Shown: positions 33,652-46,195, counted from the first letter of the stretch. The stretch is DNA of 64,000 bases from Sordariomycetes sp. S80-01Y (GCA_037042185.1 JAXQJY010000029.1:1798001-1862000); one strand, 5' to 3'. Made by a program: numbers and translations. The notes: a model not told the origin generated them from the letters alone.

Positions 33652-36600
33652 ATGTACTGGCCGATAGGGACACCGCGCATCTTTGCAACCAGCAGCAGTC
33701 GGCACCCAGCCATCAAGCTCGTGGAGTCCAACGACGGCCTGCAAAGCCCTGCGGAGCACGATCAGAATCCCACCTCTGAGACGGGCCTCCATCCGCGAAC
33801 CGCTGCTACCACCGGCGACCACGACCAAGACGCCCAACCTCCGCCTACACCTGTGACGCCCCTGACGCCTGCTGTGCAATCTGTCGAACACGAAAGCGAC
33901 GAGTCCAAGGAAGATGAGGACGGGTACATCGGAAAGTCTGCGTCTTTGGACGTAGACAAGGTCCCTGTTCAGGATCCGGTGCTTGCGCTGCGCGTCTCCC
34001 GAACCGGTCACATGTTCGCCGTCATCACCAAGACATCGATTACGATTTGGCAGACCAAGGTGTGTCCGCCTGGAATTGAGGCTGTGTGCCATAGCTAACA
34101 TACCAAGCCAACCGTTGTTCTAGCCGTCGTCGTTCGCTCCGAGTCGTCCCTCCACCTCTACGGCGAGAACGTTGACCTCTTCCTCCGACCAGACTCCGCG
34201 ATTCTCGTTGTGCGTACCGAGAATGGCTATCTCATCACGTACTCGATGGCGACCGACGGCGAGTCCCGGGTATATAGGCCACATTTCACAAATCACCGCA
34301 ATGTCCAAAAGCGGCGGCAGAGCCTGGCTACTGGACAACAAGGTCTCGCACCGGATGACTTCTTATGGGGACCAGGAGAGGGCTCAGGCATACGCGACAT
34401 CAGCGTACGCTTTCGCATGGTCATTAAGGTTGATGCGGGCATTGAGAGTGCGCTGGCTTTGGACGACGAGCTGGTGGTGGCGACTACTAAGCCTGCCGCC
34501 GTGCAATGCATCCGTTGGAGCCCCGATAGTACTGGCAACCAGACCCGGACGGAGCTTATCAGCCGGATGGGGTGGATCGAGAAGAAGACGGCAATCATCG
34601 AGATGACCCATGACCGCCCAATGAATCTCTACACCTGGATCACTAGCGATGGAAAGGCATACGCAGTTCAGCGATATCGCGCGCGCAAGGGGGCTGAACC
34701 TGACGACGCTGACGCTAAGCGCCTGTTCAGGGGCCACTGCTTCCACACGCCGAAGGACGAGCCCCTGCAAGCGGTTCAGGCCGTCATCAATGCTCGGTTT
34801 TCCTTGATCGCCGTGGGTTGTCGTGATGGGAGTGTCCAAGTCTACTCTGTCAGAGACTACGAGGGGAACGTGCCTCATTCTCACACGCATCGCATCCCTG
34901 TCTCAGCTGCTGCGTCTGGAAGTTTCACATCCCTAAGCTATTCGCCAGACGGCTACAGCCTCTTTGCAGGCTTCGAAAAGGGGTGGTCGACCTGGTCGAT
35001 GTTTGGCAAGCTCGGCACCGCTAGCTTTGGCGCCGAAGAGTCAGTCTCCGAAAGTAATGGCGAGGAATGGCTGCAAGGCCTGAAAGGAGCGTCGTGGGTC
35101 GGAGGTGGCTCCGAAATCTTGATGATAGGTCGGCAACACGAGGCTATATGGTCCCTTGAGATGGCGAAAAACGCCGTCACTGGGTGTTACAACGAAGCTA
35201 ATGTATTCCGAACCGTTCTCCAGACGCCGACTGGTGTCATGGTGTACCGAGGATACGACCTTCCGGATCTCACAAGCATCTCAGCCGAGCCTTTCCTGTG
35301 GCACACAGCCAGAGTCCCGGCCACATATCTCGTCAGACAATGGCCGATACGGCAAACAGTCATTTCGCCTGACGGGCGGTACGTCGCCGTGGCAGGCCGC
35401 AGAGGTCTCGCGCACTACAGCGTCAATAGCGGGCGCTGGAAGACTTTCGCGAACGAAGCTATGGAAGGCGACTTTCAGGTCAGGGGAGGGATGTGCTGGT
35501 ATCAACACATCCTGGTGGCGGCAGTAGAGAGCAACCGCTCGTACGAGGTTCGGCTTTACTCGCGCGAGACCAACTTGGATTCATCCCAGATCCTTCATAG
35601 CGAACCCATCCAAGCTCCGGTGGTACTGATCACAACGTCAGGCGAGGACTCGCTTTTGGTCTATACCTACGAGAACCTGCTATACCACTTCATCTTCACC
35701 CCGTATCAAGGCTCGGTCCGCCTGGTGCAAGTCGGGCAGATTGCCTTCCACGGCATCGTGCGCTCGCCTGCTCGAGTGAGAGCGTTGAGCTGGGTTCTGC
35801 CCGAGAGTCAGCTGGTGGACGGCGACCCATCACAGGACGTTGCTGTGGCTTCCGTCATATTCCTCGTTGACGGCAAGCTCGTGCTATTGCGGCCCTCGTT
35901 GAACGACGAAGGGCAGCTCAAGTACGACATGCGTGTGATTGCACAAAACGTCGAGTACTACGCCAGCATGAGGGATCAGCCGTTGCTGAATGCAAACTCC
36001 AAAGGCGGAGAAGGCAACTCTCGAGGGACACCTTCTGCGCTGAAGGAGTCGCTCTGGGTATTCGATGGTATCGAGCTCAAGGGGTGGACGCAATTCAACG
36101 AGGTCCTAGATGCGGCCGGAGATGCAGAGAGAGAGCTGCCGCCGTCCGTGTCAGTTCCAGTCGACTTCTACCCGCTCTCGATCCTGCTAGAAAAGGGCAT
36201 CGTTCTGGGTGTGGAATCCGACTTGGTACAGCGGAGAGATGTCACTTTTTCCTTCTTCCACTTCGCCATTAGGACGCATCTGGTGCTCCCTGATGTACTA
36301 AGATTCTACCTACGGGAGGACCGCGGTGCCGAAGCCGCGGCCCTTGCAACGCAGTACCAGGACTTGGAGTATTTCGCGCATGGCCTAGAGATGCTTCTGC
36401 ACAGAGTCCTCGACGAGGAGGTCGACACGTCACCCTCACCGGACAAGGCTGTCCTTCCTCGAGTCTTGTCTCTGCTGTCGTCATTCAAGGAGTATCTAGA
36501 CGTCGTTCTACAATGTACCAGGAAGACCGAGGTGCGGCAGTGGAAGACCTTGTTCGCCTACCTACCCCCACCTCAGGAGCTGTTCGAGGAATCCTTGCAA

Positions 36601-36993
36601 AGGGGGTCCCTGAAGACAGCAGGAGGCTATCTCATCGTTCTGCATACGCTAGAAGAGCTGCAATCGGCGACTGAGCAGTCTGTGCGTCTGCTGACACGGG
36701 CCATGAAGGAAGCTGATTGGGATCTCTGCAAGGAGCTGGCGAGGTTCCTGGCCGCAATGGACGATTCGGGAGAAGTACTTCAGGAGGTTATGCGGCTAGT
36801 CAATGCATCCATCAAGGGACAGCCCGAGCACGACAACGTAGTCAACCGGCTAGCCATCCCTGCGATGAAATACACGAACGGGTCGAGTCGGGCAGGGAGT
36901 GACGACGGAACAGAATCAGGCAGGGGTTCTGGAAGCGATGCCGCTAGCATCAGCTCGACCATAAGTCCTCTGGACGGGATGAGCAGCAGATGA
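33652..36993 (+). CDS. ric1: Ric1, subunit of the Ric1-Rgp1 Rab guanine-nucleotide exchange factor
   Basis: Two exons (33652-34059, 34108-36993) give 1097 residues, as usual for fungal Ric1. The start MYWPIGTPRIFATSSSRH is the family signature. After a disordered insert (about residues 40-100), the N-terminal half forms WD-type beta-propeller repeats (VLALRVSRTGHMFAVITKTS, SYSPDGYSLFAGFEKGWSTW, VISPDGRYVAVAGRRGLAHY). The C-terminal RIC1 domain includes LSILLEKGIVLGVESDLVQR and DLEYFAHGLEMLLHRVLDEE. With Rgp1 it activates the Golgi Rab Ypt6 (Rab6) for retrograde transport. The C-terminal 60 residues are Ser/Gly-rich and disordered. The intron is 48 nt. Confidence 0.93.
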
Positions 36994-37613
36994 TATCAAG
37001 GCTATATTCAGTACATAGGCGGGAAGATTCCATAGGGCGTTCAGAAATGGGTTTGTTTTGGCTGTGTCACGGATGGCAATGGCGAACAGGTATCCAATCT
37101 AGCATACTCCGTACATGGGGAAAATACAGCGCTTAAATTCCGTACCATCTCGAATTCGAGCCTACTACATAATTGAGTACACAGTTCATGTCAGGGCAAT
37201 ACGCGCCCAGCCGTAGATTGTCAATTGTCAGCACCTGTTGCTCGTTCGCGCTGAGTCGGTCACGTTATCGCATCTCAGGCTGGCGCGCGCGCCGAGAAAA
37301 CGGGGATGGAGGGGAACCGGTGAACCCCCCACCACCACTACCATCCTTATTCGAACTTCTACTGTACAAGCCGCAGCACCACCCACCACTCAGCCCACCC
37401 ACCAGGCCCAACGTTCCCTCATCGAGCCGTCACAACATCACTTATCCTTCATTGACTCAGACGCGCCATTGTCAAAGCTACTCCTCCCTCCCACCGTCGA
37501 CGGTGCGCTCCGGGGGCGTCATCTTCCCCAAAGGGACTTCTCCGTCCCGCCGCTCTTTTTCTTCGAACACCCTACCTTGCGACGGACGAAAGGACAGCGA
37601 GACTATCGGCAGG
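36994..37613. promoter_or_regulatory. Intergenic region with casein kinase 2 beta promoter
   Basis: About 620 bp between same-strand genes. The right part (37320-37520) is strongly C/A-rich with CCACC and CCCTCC runs, as often seen in fungal 5' UTRs. No separate gene is seen. Confidence 0.4.
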
Positions 37614-38599
37614 ATGGATGACTACGTGAGCGAGTCGGACAGTGACTACACAAGCTATTGGCGAGATTGGGTACGCCGAAACCCCCCACCCGCGCCCTAC
37701 TGCTACCCAGCCCATGATCACCACCACCATCACCACCACCACCACTGTCGGAGCCGCAGCTAACCCAGCCCAGTTCATCTCCTCCCGCGGCAACGAGTAC
37801 TTCTGCGAGATCGACGAGGACTACCTCACCGACCGCTTCAACCTCACGGGCCTCAACACCGAGGTCCAGTACTACCAGTACGCGCTCGACCTGGTGACGG
37901 ACGTCTTCGACCTCGACTGCGACGATGACATGCGCGAGACGATTGAGAAGAGCGCGAGGCACCTGTACGGCCTCGTCCACGCGCGGTACATTGTCACCAC
38001 GAGGGGCCTGTGCAAGATGGTACGTTCGTCCGGATCACCGCCAACCCTGCGTCGCCCCGCGCCGGCGTACGTGGGGGGAGAGAGACAGAGAGGGAGCGAA
38101 AGGAAAGCTAACGCGTAGCCAGCTGGACAAGTACAAGAAGGCCGACTTCGGGAAATGCCCCCGCGTGGCCTGCCACTCCCACCCGCTGCTGCCGATGGGC
38201 CTGTCAGACGTGCCCAACGTCAAGCCCGTCAAGCTCTACTGCGCAAAGTGCGAGGACATCTACAACCCCAAGTCTTCGCGGCACGCCGCCATCGACGGCG
38301 CCTACTTCGGCACGTCCTTCCACAACATCATCTTCCAGGTCTACCCGGCCCTCATCCCCTCCAAGTCGGTCGAGAGGTACGTGCCCAGGGTGTACGGGTT
38401 CAGGGTGCACGCCGCCGCGAGCCTGGTCAGGTGGCAGGCCGGCAGGCGGGAGGACATGAGGAGGAGGCTGCGGCGGCTGGAGGTCGACACGGGCTTCAAG
38501 GACGGCGACGAGGAGGAGGACGATGAGGCGGAGGTGGAGTTTGAGGGTGTCGACGGCGCCGGGAGGATGGTCGTGGCCGAGGGGGCGAGTGTGCGGTGA
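37614..38599 (+). CDS. Casein kinase 2 regulatory subunit beta
   Basis: Three exons (37614-37670, 37774-38019, 38123-38599) join in phase to give 259 residues. The N-terminal domain shows FISSRGNEYFCEIDEDYLTD and LNTEVQYYQYALDLVTDVFD. The zinc ribbon has C113, C118, C141 and C144 (KCPRVACHSHPLLPMGLSD and VKLYCAKCEDIY). It is followed by DGAYFGTSFHNIIFQVYP, the dimer-interface region. A long acidic tail (GDEEEDDEAEVEFEG) is like yeast Ckb1. CK2 beta dimerises and recruits the catalytic alpha subunits, setting substrate choice. Two introns of the same 103 nt length have good borders. Confidence 0.95.
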
Positions 38600-38996
38600 T
38601 GGAAAGGGCAGGCAGGAGATGTTTGGTAATGCAAAACAACTTGACCGAGAGTACTGCGGACCGGCGTTGGGGAATGGGCTGATACTAGGCTTTCACTTAC
38701 AAGACAAGAGAGATATATATCTTGCTTCACACGAGCTGTTTCCCGCAGTCGTGGCCAAATCGTGTTATAGATGTTGTCTACGGCTAACAAAACCAAATGA
38801 TGAGAAGTCATGTCCGCTCCCCGCGCCGTACCGAACCATTCTTAGCTGACCAAACCTGGTACTCCTGATACCTGTCCCAAATTTTCCGCTCTAAATCCAT
38901 TCCCTCCTGAGACAGAGCACATATTAGGGGGGAAAATGATGCAGTACTACCAAAATGTTACAAACGCAGCGGCAGGTGCCGTGCTATCTAGATGCC
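38600..38996. other. Convergent 3' intergenic region
   Basis: About 400 bp between converging genes. No gene is seen. Confidence 0.4.
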
Positions 38997-40420
38997 TCAG
39001 ATCCTGTTGTTCATGTGGCGATCCATCCTATTCATCTCCACATCGTCGTAGTCCCTCTCAGGGTACAGGTTTCCGCCGTACGCTGTTTGCTGCGGGTACG
39101 ATCCGTCATCTTGGGCAAACCCGTTGGTCGGGCGATGGTGCATCCCGTGGCTGGGGGCCTCGGGCTGAACCTCGACGTCGTTGGATTGCGCCATCCTCCC
39201 GCGAGGGACAGCGGCGCTGGCCTTGTCCACCTCACTGGAGTAGCCCAGGTGGCCAACGCCGGCCCAGAAAGCGCGATCGCTGCTCCTCGGGCCCCACGCC
39301 CAGCCGGCGCCCTCCTGGATAGGGAGGTGATAGTAGCGGAAGCTGTACACGGCAGTGATGAAGCCCATGATGAAGCCGAACAGGATATCGAAGCCGTGGT
39401 GCCTGAAGTCGTACCAACGGGACGAGGCAATGAAGATGGAGAGGCAGAAGGGCGCCAGGGTGATGGCGAGGAGGTAAATGGGCGGCGCGGCGGCTTGACG
39501 ACGAATCGAAGTGAGCTTGGCGTTGTGGCGAGCGTTCTCCGGGGCGGATTTAGCGTTCAGGGGTGAGGAGGCCGCAGAACCATCGTCCCAGGTAGCATCG
39601 GCGGCGGAGGACTCCATGCGTGAGGGGAAGGCAGTGGGCGTAGAGCCGATATTCCGGAGCACGAAGGGAATGGTGACGGCGAACTTGCTGGCAAGGAAGA
39701 GTGAGAGGTATGTCAGGCCAGCGGCGGCGCCTGAGGAGTGACCGCTGGGGTAGCTCCTGAACCCGTCATCGAGCAGGTCGGAGTCGTTCTGCGTGCAGAT
39801 CGAGGCGTAGTATAGAAGACCCAGGGGGTTCTCGCCCGAAAATCCTCCAGCAACATGATCCCGCGCATTGTCGACGTCCGGCTGGCAGCGAGAGAGCAGG
39901 TCCGGCCTGGGTTTTCCGAAGAGATTCTTCATGCCTTGGGTGAAGAAGGTGGCCGAGACGAGGGCAAGTCCCAGGCCTAGCCAGCCGACGTGCAACTCCC
40001 ACAACTTGCGCTTCCACACGAGGACCTGTGGCGTGTTCGGAGGAACGGTGGCGCCGGGGACGAAGATGAGGGAGACGACGAGGATAACGGCGATCGGGAC
40101 GACGGCGCAGAGAATACCGAGGAGCCATAATGGCACTGTTTCTGTTTCGGCGTGGGGGAATCTGTGAGCTGTTAGTCCCTGTCGAGCTGCAATCCGGGAG
40201 GAGGCAAGACTTACGAGATATTGGGGTCGTTCAGGGAGAAGGGTCGCTTATTGGGCTCGATCTTGCCGAGGACCAGCGAGACGATGCCCAGCACGATGAG
40301 GATGACCCAGTCGAGCGCGTACGAGAGGACGACCTTGAAGGACATGTTTGACCGGGCGAGGGCCATTCCGTCAGACCGTATTCCAGATCCAGGCATCTTG
40401 TGATATGAACGTTGGCGCAT
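38997..40420 (-). CDS. PAP2-type lipid phosphate phosphatase (Dpp1/Lpp1-like)
   Basis: Two exons (40420-40215, 40161-38997) give 456 residues. The upstream open frame begins with TTG, so ATG 40420 (MRQRSYHKMPGSG) or the ATG at 40396 is the start. All three PAP2 motifs are intact: K-x6-RP in KNLFGKPRPD at about 147-155, PSGH at 207-210, and SR-x5-H-x3-D in SRWYDFRHHGFD at 316-327. About six hydrophobic segments fit the family. A disordered Ser/Ala-rich insert (about 245-285) and a hydrophilic C-terminal tail of about 110 residues are fungal features. Such enzymes dephosphorylate diacylglycerol pyrophosphate, phosphatidate and lysophosphatidate in vacuolar or Golgi membranes. Confidence 0.93.
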
Positions 40421-40891
40421 CCGGACGATGGAGAAATCCAAGACTGCCAAAGGGAGAGGTGCGGCGGACGATCAGGATATTATATCGAGCGCTCGGGAGG
40501 GAGCACGGGGCCGATGGCTGTGTGTCTCCCAAATGTCCTCGTTGGTCGTAGTGCGGTTGCTCGCTACAAGCAGAAACAGGAGGCAAAGTCGCTAATGCCG
40601 GCCGCTAGATGGAAATGGTTGGCGGTGACGAAACTTTAGGGGGTGGGATGGGGCGCTAAATCGAAGCAAGCCTGGAGGAGAGAGTTGGGGTCAATCGCCG
40701 CAAGGTCGCATGCCAATACCACACAAGCCTTGCCTAACTGGCGATCAGCGCAGGAGTGCAGGAGGGAGGGGGGGGGTCCGCGGGCGACGGGAATGTGAGG
40801 TCGCGGTCGCAGCCAGATGGCAGATGCAGTCGATGTGACGGGACGAGGGTGCAGTGGCTGACGACGTCGTCTGTTCCCTGTGGCTTGGCTC

Positions 40892-40992
40892 CAGGGGACA
40901 GGGTTTCGAGAAGGACTCCGAACGACAGACAGACAGACAGACAGATGCAAAGGGGCTGCGGGGACGGGTTTTTGAGAAAGACTCCGGACGAC
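40892..40992. repeat. Imperfect 33-bp direct repeat flanking a microsatellite
   Basis: A 33-base segment ending in CTCCGAACGAC (about 40893-40925) recurs as one ending in CTCCGGACGAC (about 40960-40992), with about 28 of 33 positions shared. Most differences are transitions. An (ACAG)5 run lies between the copies. Confidence 0.7.
40925..40944. repeat. ACAG microsatellite, five units
   Basis: Five exact ACAG units in the phosphatase upstream region. Confidence 0.95.
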
Positions 40993-42123
40993 GAGGACGA
41001 CGACGAGGACGCTGGACGCGCAATGAGACGCAGTTTGCAAGACCCCTTTTGCTTCACCTTTACCTCTAGGGTTTCCCAGGCCTCCTGCACAGCCTCGTTG
41101 CAGGCGCGTCTAAGCGTTGCCGTCATGTCGAAGTTCCCTGTGGCCTGGGCTCGGATCGGAGGTCGTTTCACCCTCTTCGATCTCTGACCTGGTTTGCTGG
41201 AAAGCTTGGCTCCTGATTGGGAAGTGAGTCGCGTGGCCCCACAGCCCAAGTTCTCTGCTGAGCTTATTCTCGTCGGACGCAGGGATCAGGTACCCTTGCA
41301 GCCCACTGGCAGCCCGCGGGACCCGGCCAGTCTGACTGGACAGAAATGATGCCGCATCACGTAGCGCCCACCGACGTCAGCGACGCCAAAAGGGGTGCCA
41401 GTCCGCTCGAGGAGCTGCCTCCCGTCGTGGGCTGGACGACCGTCTCGACGACTTTCTGTACGAAGTGCGTAGAGCGAGCTGGTTTTAAATGCGTATGCCT
41501 TTGCTTTTGGAATCGCTTCAGGTCGGGAAGCGCCGTGGGACGGGGGCCAAGTCGGGCGCTTCTGATTGCCGGGCCGCACCTCAGTGCCACTGCACTGCCG
41601 GGAGATCACTGCCCGTGGCGCTGGCATTTCGCAGCATGGCGCCTGCTCCCGTACAGCCCGTGTCTTTGTTTGCCACAGGACGACTGCGTTTCTGGCGGCT
41701 CAACGGTCAGACAAACGCGGGTCTGCACAATGGAGGGCACCAGATTAGCAACCACCCTCAAGCACTGCTAGTAGAAGTCGAGATATGCGAGAGCTGCGGC
41801 TTCCGGATCCCAGCCATCTTACCTTCGATTGAACGGCGTCACGTGGCAAGAAAAGGGGGCACGCAGTCACAGCGCCTCACGTGCCACTACGGGACGGTTC
41901 AGGAGCGGAACTCGCTGGACACCGCTGATGGTCCAGCAGTCCAAGAGAATTCACGAATCGATTAGATGTATTGACTGACATCGAACGAAGTCTCCAAGGC
42001 AATACATTTACAGTGACATTTATATATGGTACAAGCTCGCCGCCATGGCGCATACAGGCACCCCTTGCTGAAGGGCAGGACTCTTTACGCCTGCGACGCC
42101 CAACAGCCTCGATCGCTTCATCC

Positions 42124-43307
42124 TCAAGCCTTGGCCTTGCGCTTGCCATGCATACGCGGGCGGGGAGTGACGACAAACTTGTTGATCCTGTTCTTTGGGC
42201 GCGTCTTGTAGCCGGACTTGGTGGGCTTGCCCCAGGGAGTGACAGGGTGACGTCTACTCTTCGACTTACCACGGCCACCACCGTGAGGATGATCGACTAC
42301 AACATTGTCAGTGACCGTAGATTGGTTGCTGGCGCATGGAGAAACTCACCCTTGTTCATGGCTACACCACGGACGGTGGGCCGAATACCGAGCCATCGGC
42401 TGCGTCCAGCCTTACCCAGCTGGCGGAACTGGTGGTGGATGTTGCTCGCGACACCAATGGTGGCGCATGCATCCTTTGACACCATGCGGACCTCACCACT
42501 CTGCAGGCGCACCTCCACGTACTTGCCAGTCATGATCTTGGAGCCGTCGTCTCGGGTCTCTTCGTTCTTGTTCACCACGATGGCCGAAGTCCCGGCACTG
42601 CGGCAGAATACTGCGCCCTTCCCCTTCTGTGAGCCTACAGCAAACACCTCGGTGCCGACAGGGATCATGTGGAAGGGCAAGCAATTGCCCTTGAAGGCAG
42701 TCTTGGACGCCAGAATACCAGGATCAATGATTCCGCCCATCTCCGCCAAAAGGTTCTTCGGGATGCCGGCACGGTAGCTGTGCACAATGTCTCCGGCTCT
42801 CAATCCGTCAGATGCCAAGATATACGACTTCCATCCCGTCGCCTTCTCGGTCAGAAGCGCAATGTGCGCGCTGCGCCCGGGATCGTACTCAATGCGCTCA
42901 ACGATGTGTGGGCCTGGCCTCTTCCTTTCGAAATCAACCGTTCTTAACCTTCTCTTCGCGCCGCCGCCACGATGCCGCACGGTGATTCTTCCCGTGTTGT
43001 TGCGTCCACCTTTTGATTGTCCCTTCTTGGGAGATGTGAGTGGGAGGTGCGGCCGTCCTTTCCACAGATGATCGTTGATTGGTCGCTTCAAGTGACGGAT
43101 ACCGGGAGAGACAGGCCTGTACGTGCGCAGGAGAACGTTTCCCCGTTGCACACTCTGGGGCTTGCCGTCCTTCGCGGCCTCCTCCGGTCGAGACGGCTTC
43201 GTGAAGGTGACTCGTCCCGAGGCGTAAGTTCGAGATGCCGCCACGCCGAGTGATACTGTCTGCAAGCGCCTGCTCAGGGCAGAGAGCTGCGACCGTGGTT
43301 GCAGCAT
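42124..43307 (-). CDS. rml2: Mitochondrial large ribosomal subunit protein uL2m
   Basis: Two exons (43307-42350, 42296-42124) give 376 residues. The frame is open above 43307 but begins there with TTG, so the ATG giving [20 protein letters not shown] is the start. This sequence is a typical mitochondrial presequence. The ribosomal L2 core has [20 protein letters not shown] (N-terminal domain) and [18 protein letters not shown] joined across the intron to [12 protein letters not shown]. The latter includes the conserved His region of the peptidyl-transferase-facing loop. Yeast Rml2 is the counterpart. The basic tail [13 protein letters not shown] is typical. The intron interrupts the most conserved motif, confirming the join. 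Confidence 0.95.
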
Positions 43308-44677
43308 AATGGCTGTATGGCGGTTTGATTGCTCGTTCGGTCGAGAATAGGGTTCGAGATGTTGGAGTCTGCCGAGCAAGCAGCTCAACAGATCTCGCTG
43401 CGGCCGAAAAGGGTCGCAAACGAGATAATACAATGAAATGCGTTATCGCAACATCAATTCGACAAGCAGAGCATTTGCTGCCACGACGGATGCAAGCTCG
43501 TCACTGACGCGACTTCGTCTAAGGATGAGGTTCTCGAAATTTGCCCGGAGCGATGGCCAATGGATTTTCCGGGGAGGGCTTGTGGCGGTGCCGGACAATT
43601 GAAGCTTCAGCCACAGACACAACCGCGTCGCGCGGCGCGGTGGTGTGGCTGACATGCGTTGACGTGCTGGCCAATTGCAGCTGTGCTGACTCCGTTGCTG
43701 TGGTTACTATTTGCTTAAGGTGGAGTCCTCCCGGGCCGACCCCGGTCATCCTAGCGGATTCGACTGAAGGCGCGTTGAAGATGGGAGCTGTTCATGGATA
43801 TTGAGCCTTGAAATTTGACTTCTTTTGGGATTGCCCAACTAGGCGTTTGACGAGAAACTTGATCAAGTCGAAAGAATGGGTTTCGCCTTCTTTCACAGCT
43901 CAAACGTCCTCGACGCGCACCCCGGCAGACGCGATCACGTCCAACCTGAAGCATCAATTCGCGGGCCCTTGAGGAAGAAAAGCGGCTGTCCAATCCACGA
44001 TGGTCATTGGGTGGGACAGGGCGTTTCTGACGTAGCAACGGCCGGCTGAGCCAGTTGTAGGCGCTGAAAGGAAGGCGTCCCAGACAGGGTACGTACCTTT
44101 TTTCTTAGCAGACGAGTTGAACCGCGCCGGGCCCCACTCCCAGGTCAAAACACCTCCAACGCTGGGCCAGCCTCTCCACTGCCAGTCCTCTTCAACATCA
44201 AAACACCTCGTCTTCTCGGTGTCGTCTCCCTCCTCTCTATCGTTCTGCATCTGCAACGCCTGCATCGACTTTGTTGTTCTTTGGATTAGAGTGCCTTCAG
44301 CAGCCTTTCAATTCCATCTTCACCCAACCCCACAGCAGCTCACGTCCACGACACGATCATCACGCCGTTGCCCGACCGAGACTCAGACACCAGAGCTCCA
44401 GCATTCCAAGACGCGCGCGGCTCTGTGTCGGAGCTTCATTACCTTTTGAGCCAAGGTCAGTACGCGGAATTCCTCTTGGAAATTCTCGAGATTCGTTGTC
44501 TCAGCAGCGATCAAGTCCTTTCTTTTTCCCATAGCTCCTGCACGTCTCTCTTCTCCAACCTCACTCAACCTTCTCCTCTGCCAACCGCCCCGGCATCACT
44601 TTGCTGACTCTCCAGCACAGATTGGCCGCCTCGATTTGCTTAAAGCCTAGTACTTCAAGCAATCACTCACAGTCAAG
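43308..44677. promoter_or_regulatory. Divergent region between uL2m and cyclin B genes
   Basis: About 1.4 kb. CCAAT words face each other at 43990-43994 (+) and 44006-44010 (as ATTGG), and another CCAAT occurs at 43557-43561. The last 550 bp before the cyclin start are pyrimidine-rich and may be a long 5' leader, possibly with upstream ATGs such as 44368. I call no protein gene here. Confidence 0.45.
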
Positions 44678-46195
44678 ATGGCTCCCGTAAGTCACCATCA
44701 GGCGTCACGTCGACTCGTGATGACGCGACGTCGCTGACCAGCATAGGGCCGTCCCGCCACACGTCAACGTGTCGTGCAAAACGAGAATGACGAGAACAAT
44801 GCCTCGACGCGTCTGACGCGTGCAAAGACTGCTGCCGGCACCTCTGAGGATCTGTCGAAGCCCACAAAGAACGCCCTGCAACCCAAGAGAGCCGTGAGCA
44901 ACGCCATTGGCCAGAGGAAACGCGCTGCTCTCGGAGATGTGAGCAACGTCGGCAAGGCTGAGCTCCCCGAGGGAAAGAAGGCGACCAGCAAGGGACTTGT
45001 GTCTAAGGCTGCTCAGCCCACCGGCGTCCAGAAGAACGCGACGCGTCCCACCAGCAGGGCCGCTCTCAGTACAAAGGAAGGAAAGACGACCCAGACAAAG
45101 AAGTCTGGTGCCGGCACAATCAACGCTGTGCAGAAGAGGAAGGTTTCCACCACCGCCAGCAGGGAGACCTCGGTCACCGCTGAGGAGGCCGAGCCCGTGC
45201 GCAAGAAGGCTCACACCTTGGAGACCGAGACTCGCATGAGGTCTGAGTCCATCGCCGAGAAGGAGAATGCGGATGTTCAGGCTCCTGCTACCGCCGCTCC
45301 TAAGGAGCGATACGTGCCCGACACGGTTAAGGACCTCGACTTTGAGGACATCGATGACCCTCTCATGGTTGCTTCCTACGCCAACGAGATCTTCGACTAC
45401 CTTCGGGAACTTGAGTTGACCACTATCCCCAACCCTGAGTACATGGGCTTCCAGCATGATTTAGAGTGGAAGACGCGCGGCATCCTCGTCGACTGGCTCA
45501 TCGAAGTTCACACCCGTTTCCACCTCCTGCCTGAGACTCTTTTCCTGGCTGTTAACATCATCGATCGCTTCCTGTCCGCCAAGGTCGTCCAGCTCGACCG
45601 GTTGCAGCTCGTCGGCATCACTGCCATGTTCATCGCCGCCAAGTACGAGGAGGTTCTGTCGCCTCACGTCGAGAACTTCAAGCGTATCGCGGACAATGGG
45701 TTCAGCGAGGCCGAGATCCTCAGTGCCGAGAGATGTCTTCTGAGCGCATTGGACTATGACCTAAGCTACCCCAACCCAATGAACTTCCTTCGCCGCGTCT
45801 CCAAGGCCGACAATTATGACATCCAGTCGCGAACGGTCGGCAAGTACTTGATGGAGATCAGCCTTCTGGATCAGCGATTCCTGGGCTACCCACCAAGCCG
45901 TGTTGCCGCCGCTGCCATGTTCCTGTCGCGCGCCATCCTCGATCGCGGCCCATGGGACGAGACTCTTGCCTATTACGCCGGCTATGATGCCGAAGAGCTC
46001 GAGGAGGTTGTTGCTCTGATGATCGACTACCTTGCCCGCCCTGTCTGCCACGAGGCTTTCTTCAAGAAGTACGCTAGCAAGAAGTTCTTAAAGTCGTCTA
46101 TCCTGGCTCGTTCTTGGGCTAAGAAGGAGGCTGCGGCGCAAGGCCTGGTTGGCCTCGACATTCCTGTCGATCAACTCGGTGACGAGGAGGCTTGA
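44678..46195 (+). CDS. G2/mitotic B-type cyclin
   Basis: Two exons (44678-44686, 44747-46195) give 485 residues. The first exon carries just ATG GCT CCC before a GTAAGT donor. The join gives MAPGRPATRQRVVQNEND, the usual filamentous-fungal cyclin B opening. A destruction box RAALGDVSN lies near residue 59, and lysine-rich sequence follows. The cyclin box covers about 250-470: WKTRGILVDWLIEVHTRFHL, ETLFLAVNIIDRFLSAKVVQ, then the C-terminal cyclin fold with SRVAAAAMFLSRAILD. B cyclins activate Cdk1 for entry into mitosis and are degraded by the anaphase-promoting complex through the D-box. This appears to be the main mitotic cyclin (A. nidulans NimE type). Confidence 0.94.

Larger units (their letters stand above)
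40421..42123. other. Long intergenic region with short repeats, no supported gene
   Basis: About 1.7 kb between two minus-strand genes. It holds an imperfect 33-bp direct repeat and an ACAG microsatellite, listed separately. A 171-codon frame at 40734-41249 (-) is low-complexity and crosses the repeats, so I do not call it. The left part should carry the phosphatase promoter. Confidence 0.4.

Noticed and set aside
40734-41249. 171-codon minus-strand frame
   Set aside because: Runs through a microsatellite and a direct repeat; composition explained by simple sequence.
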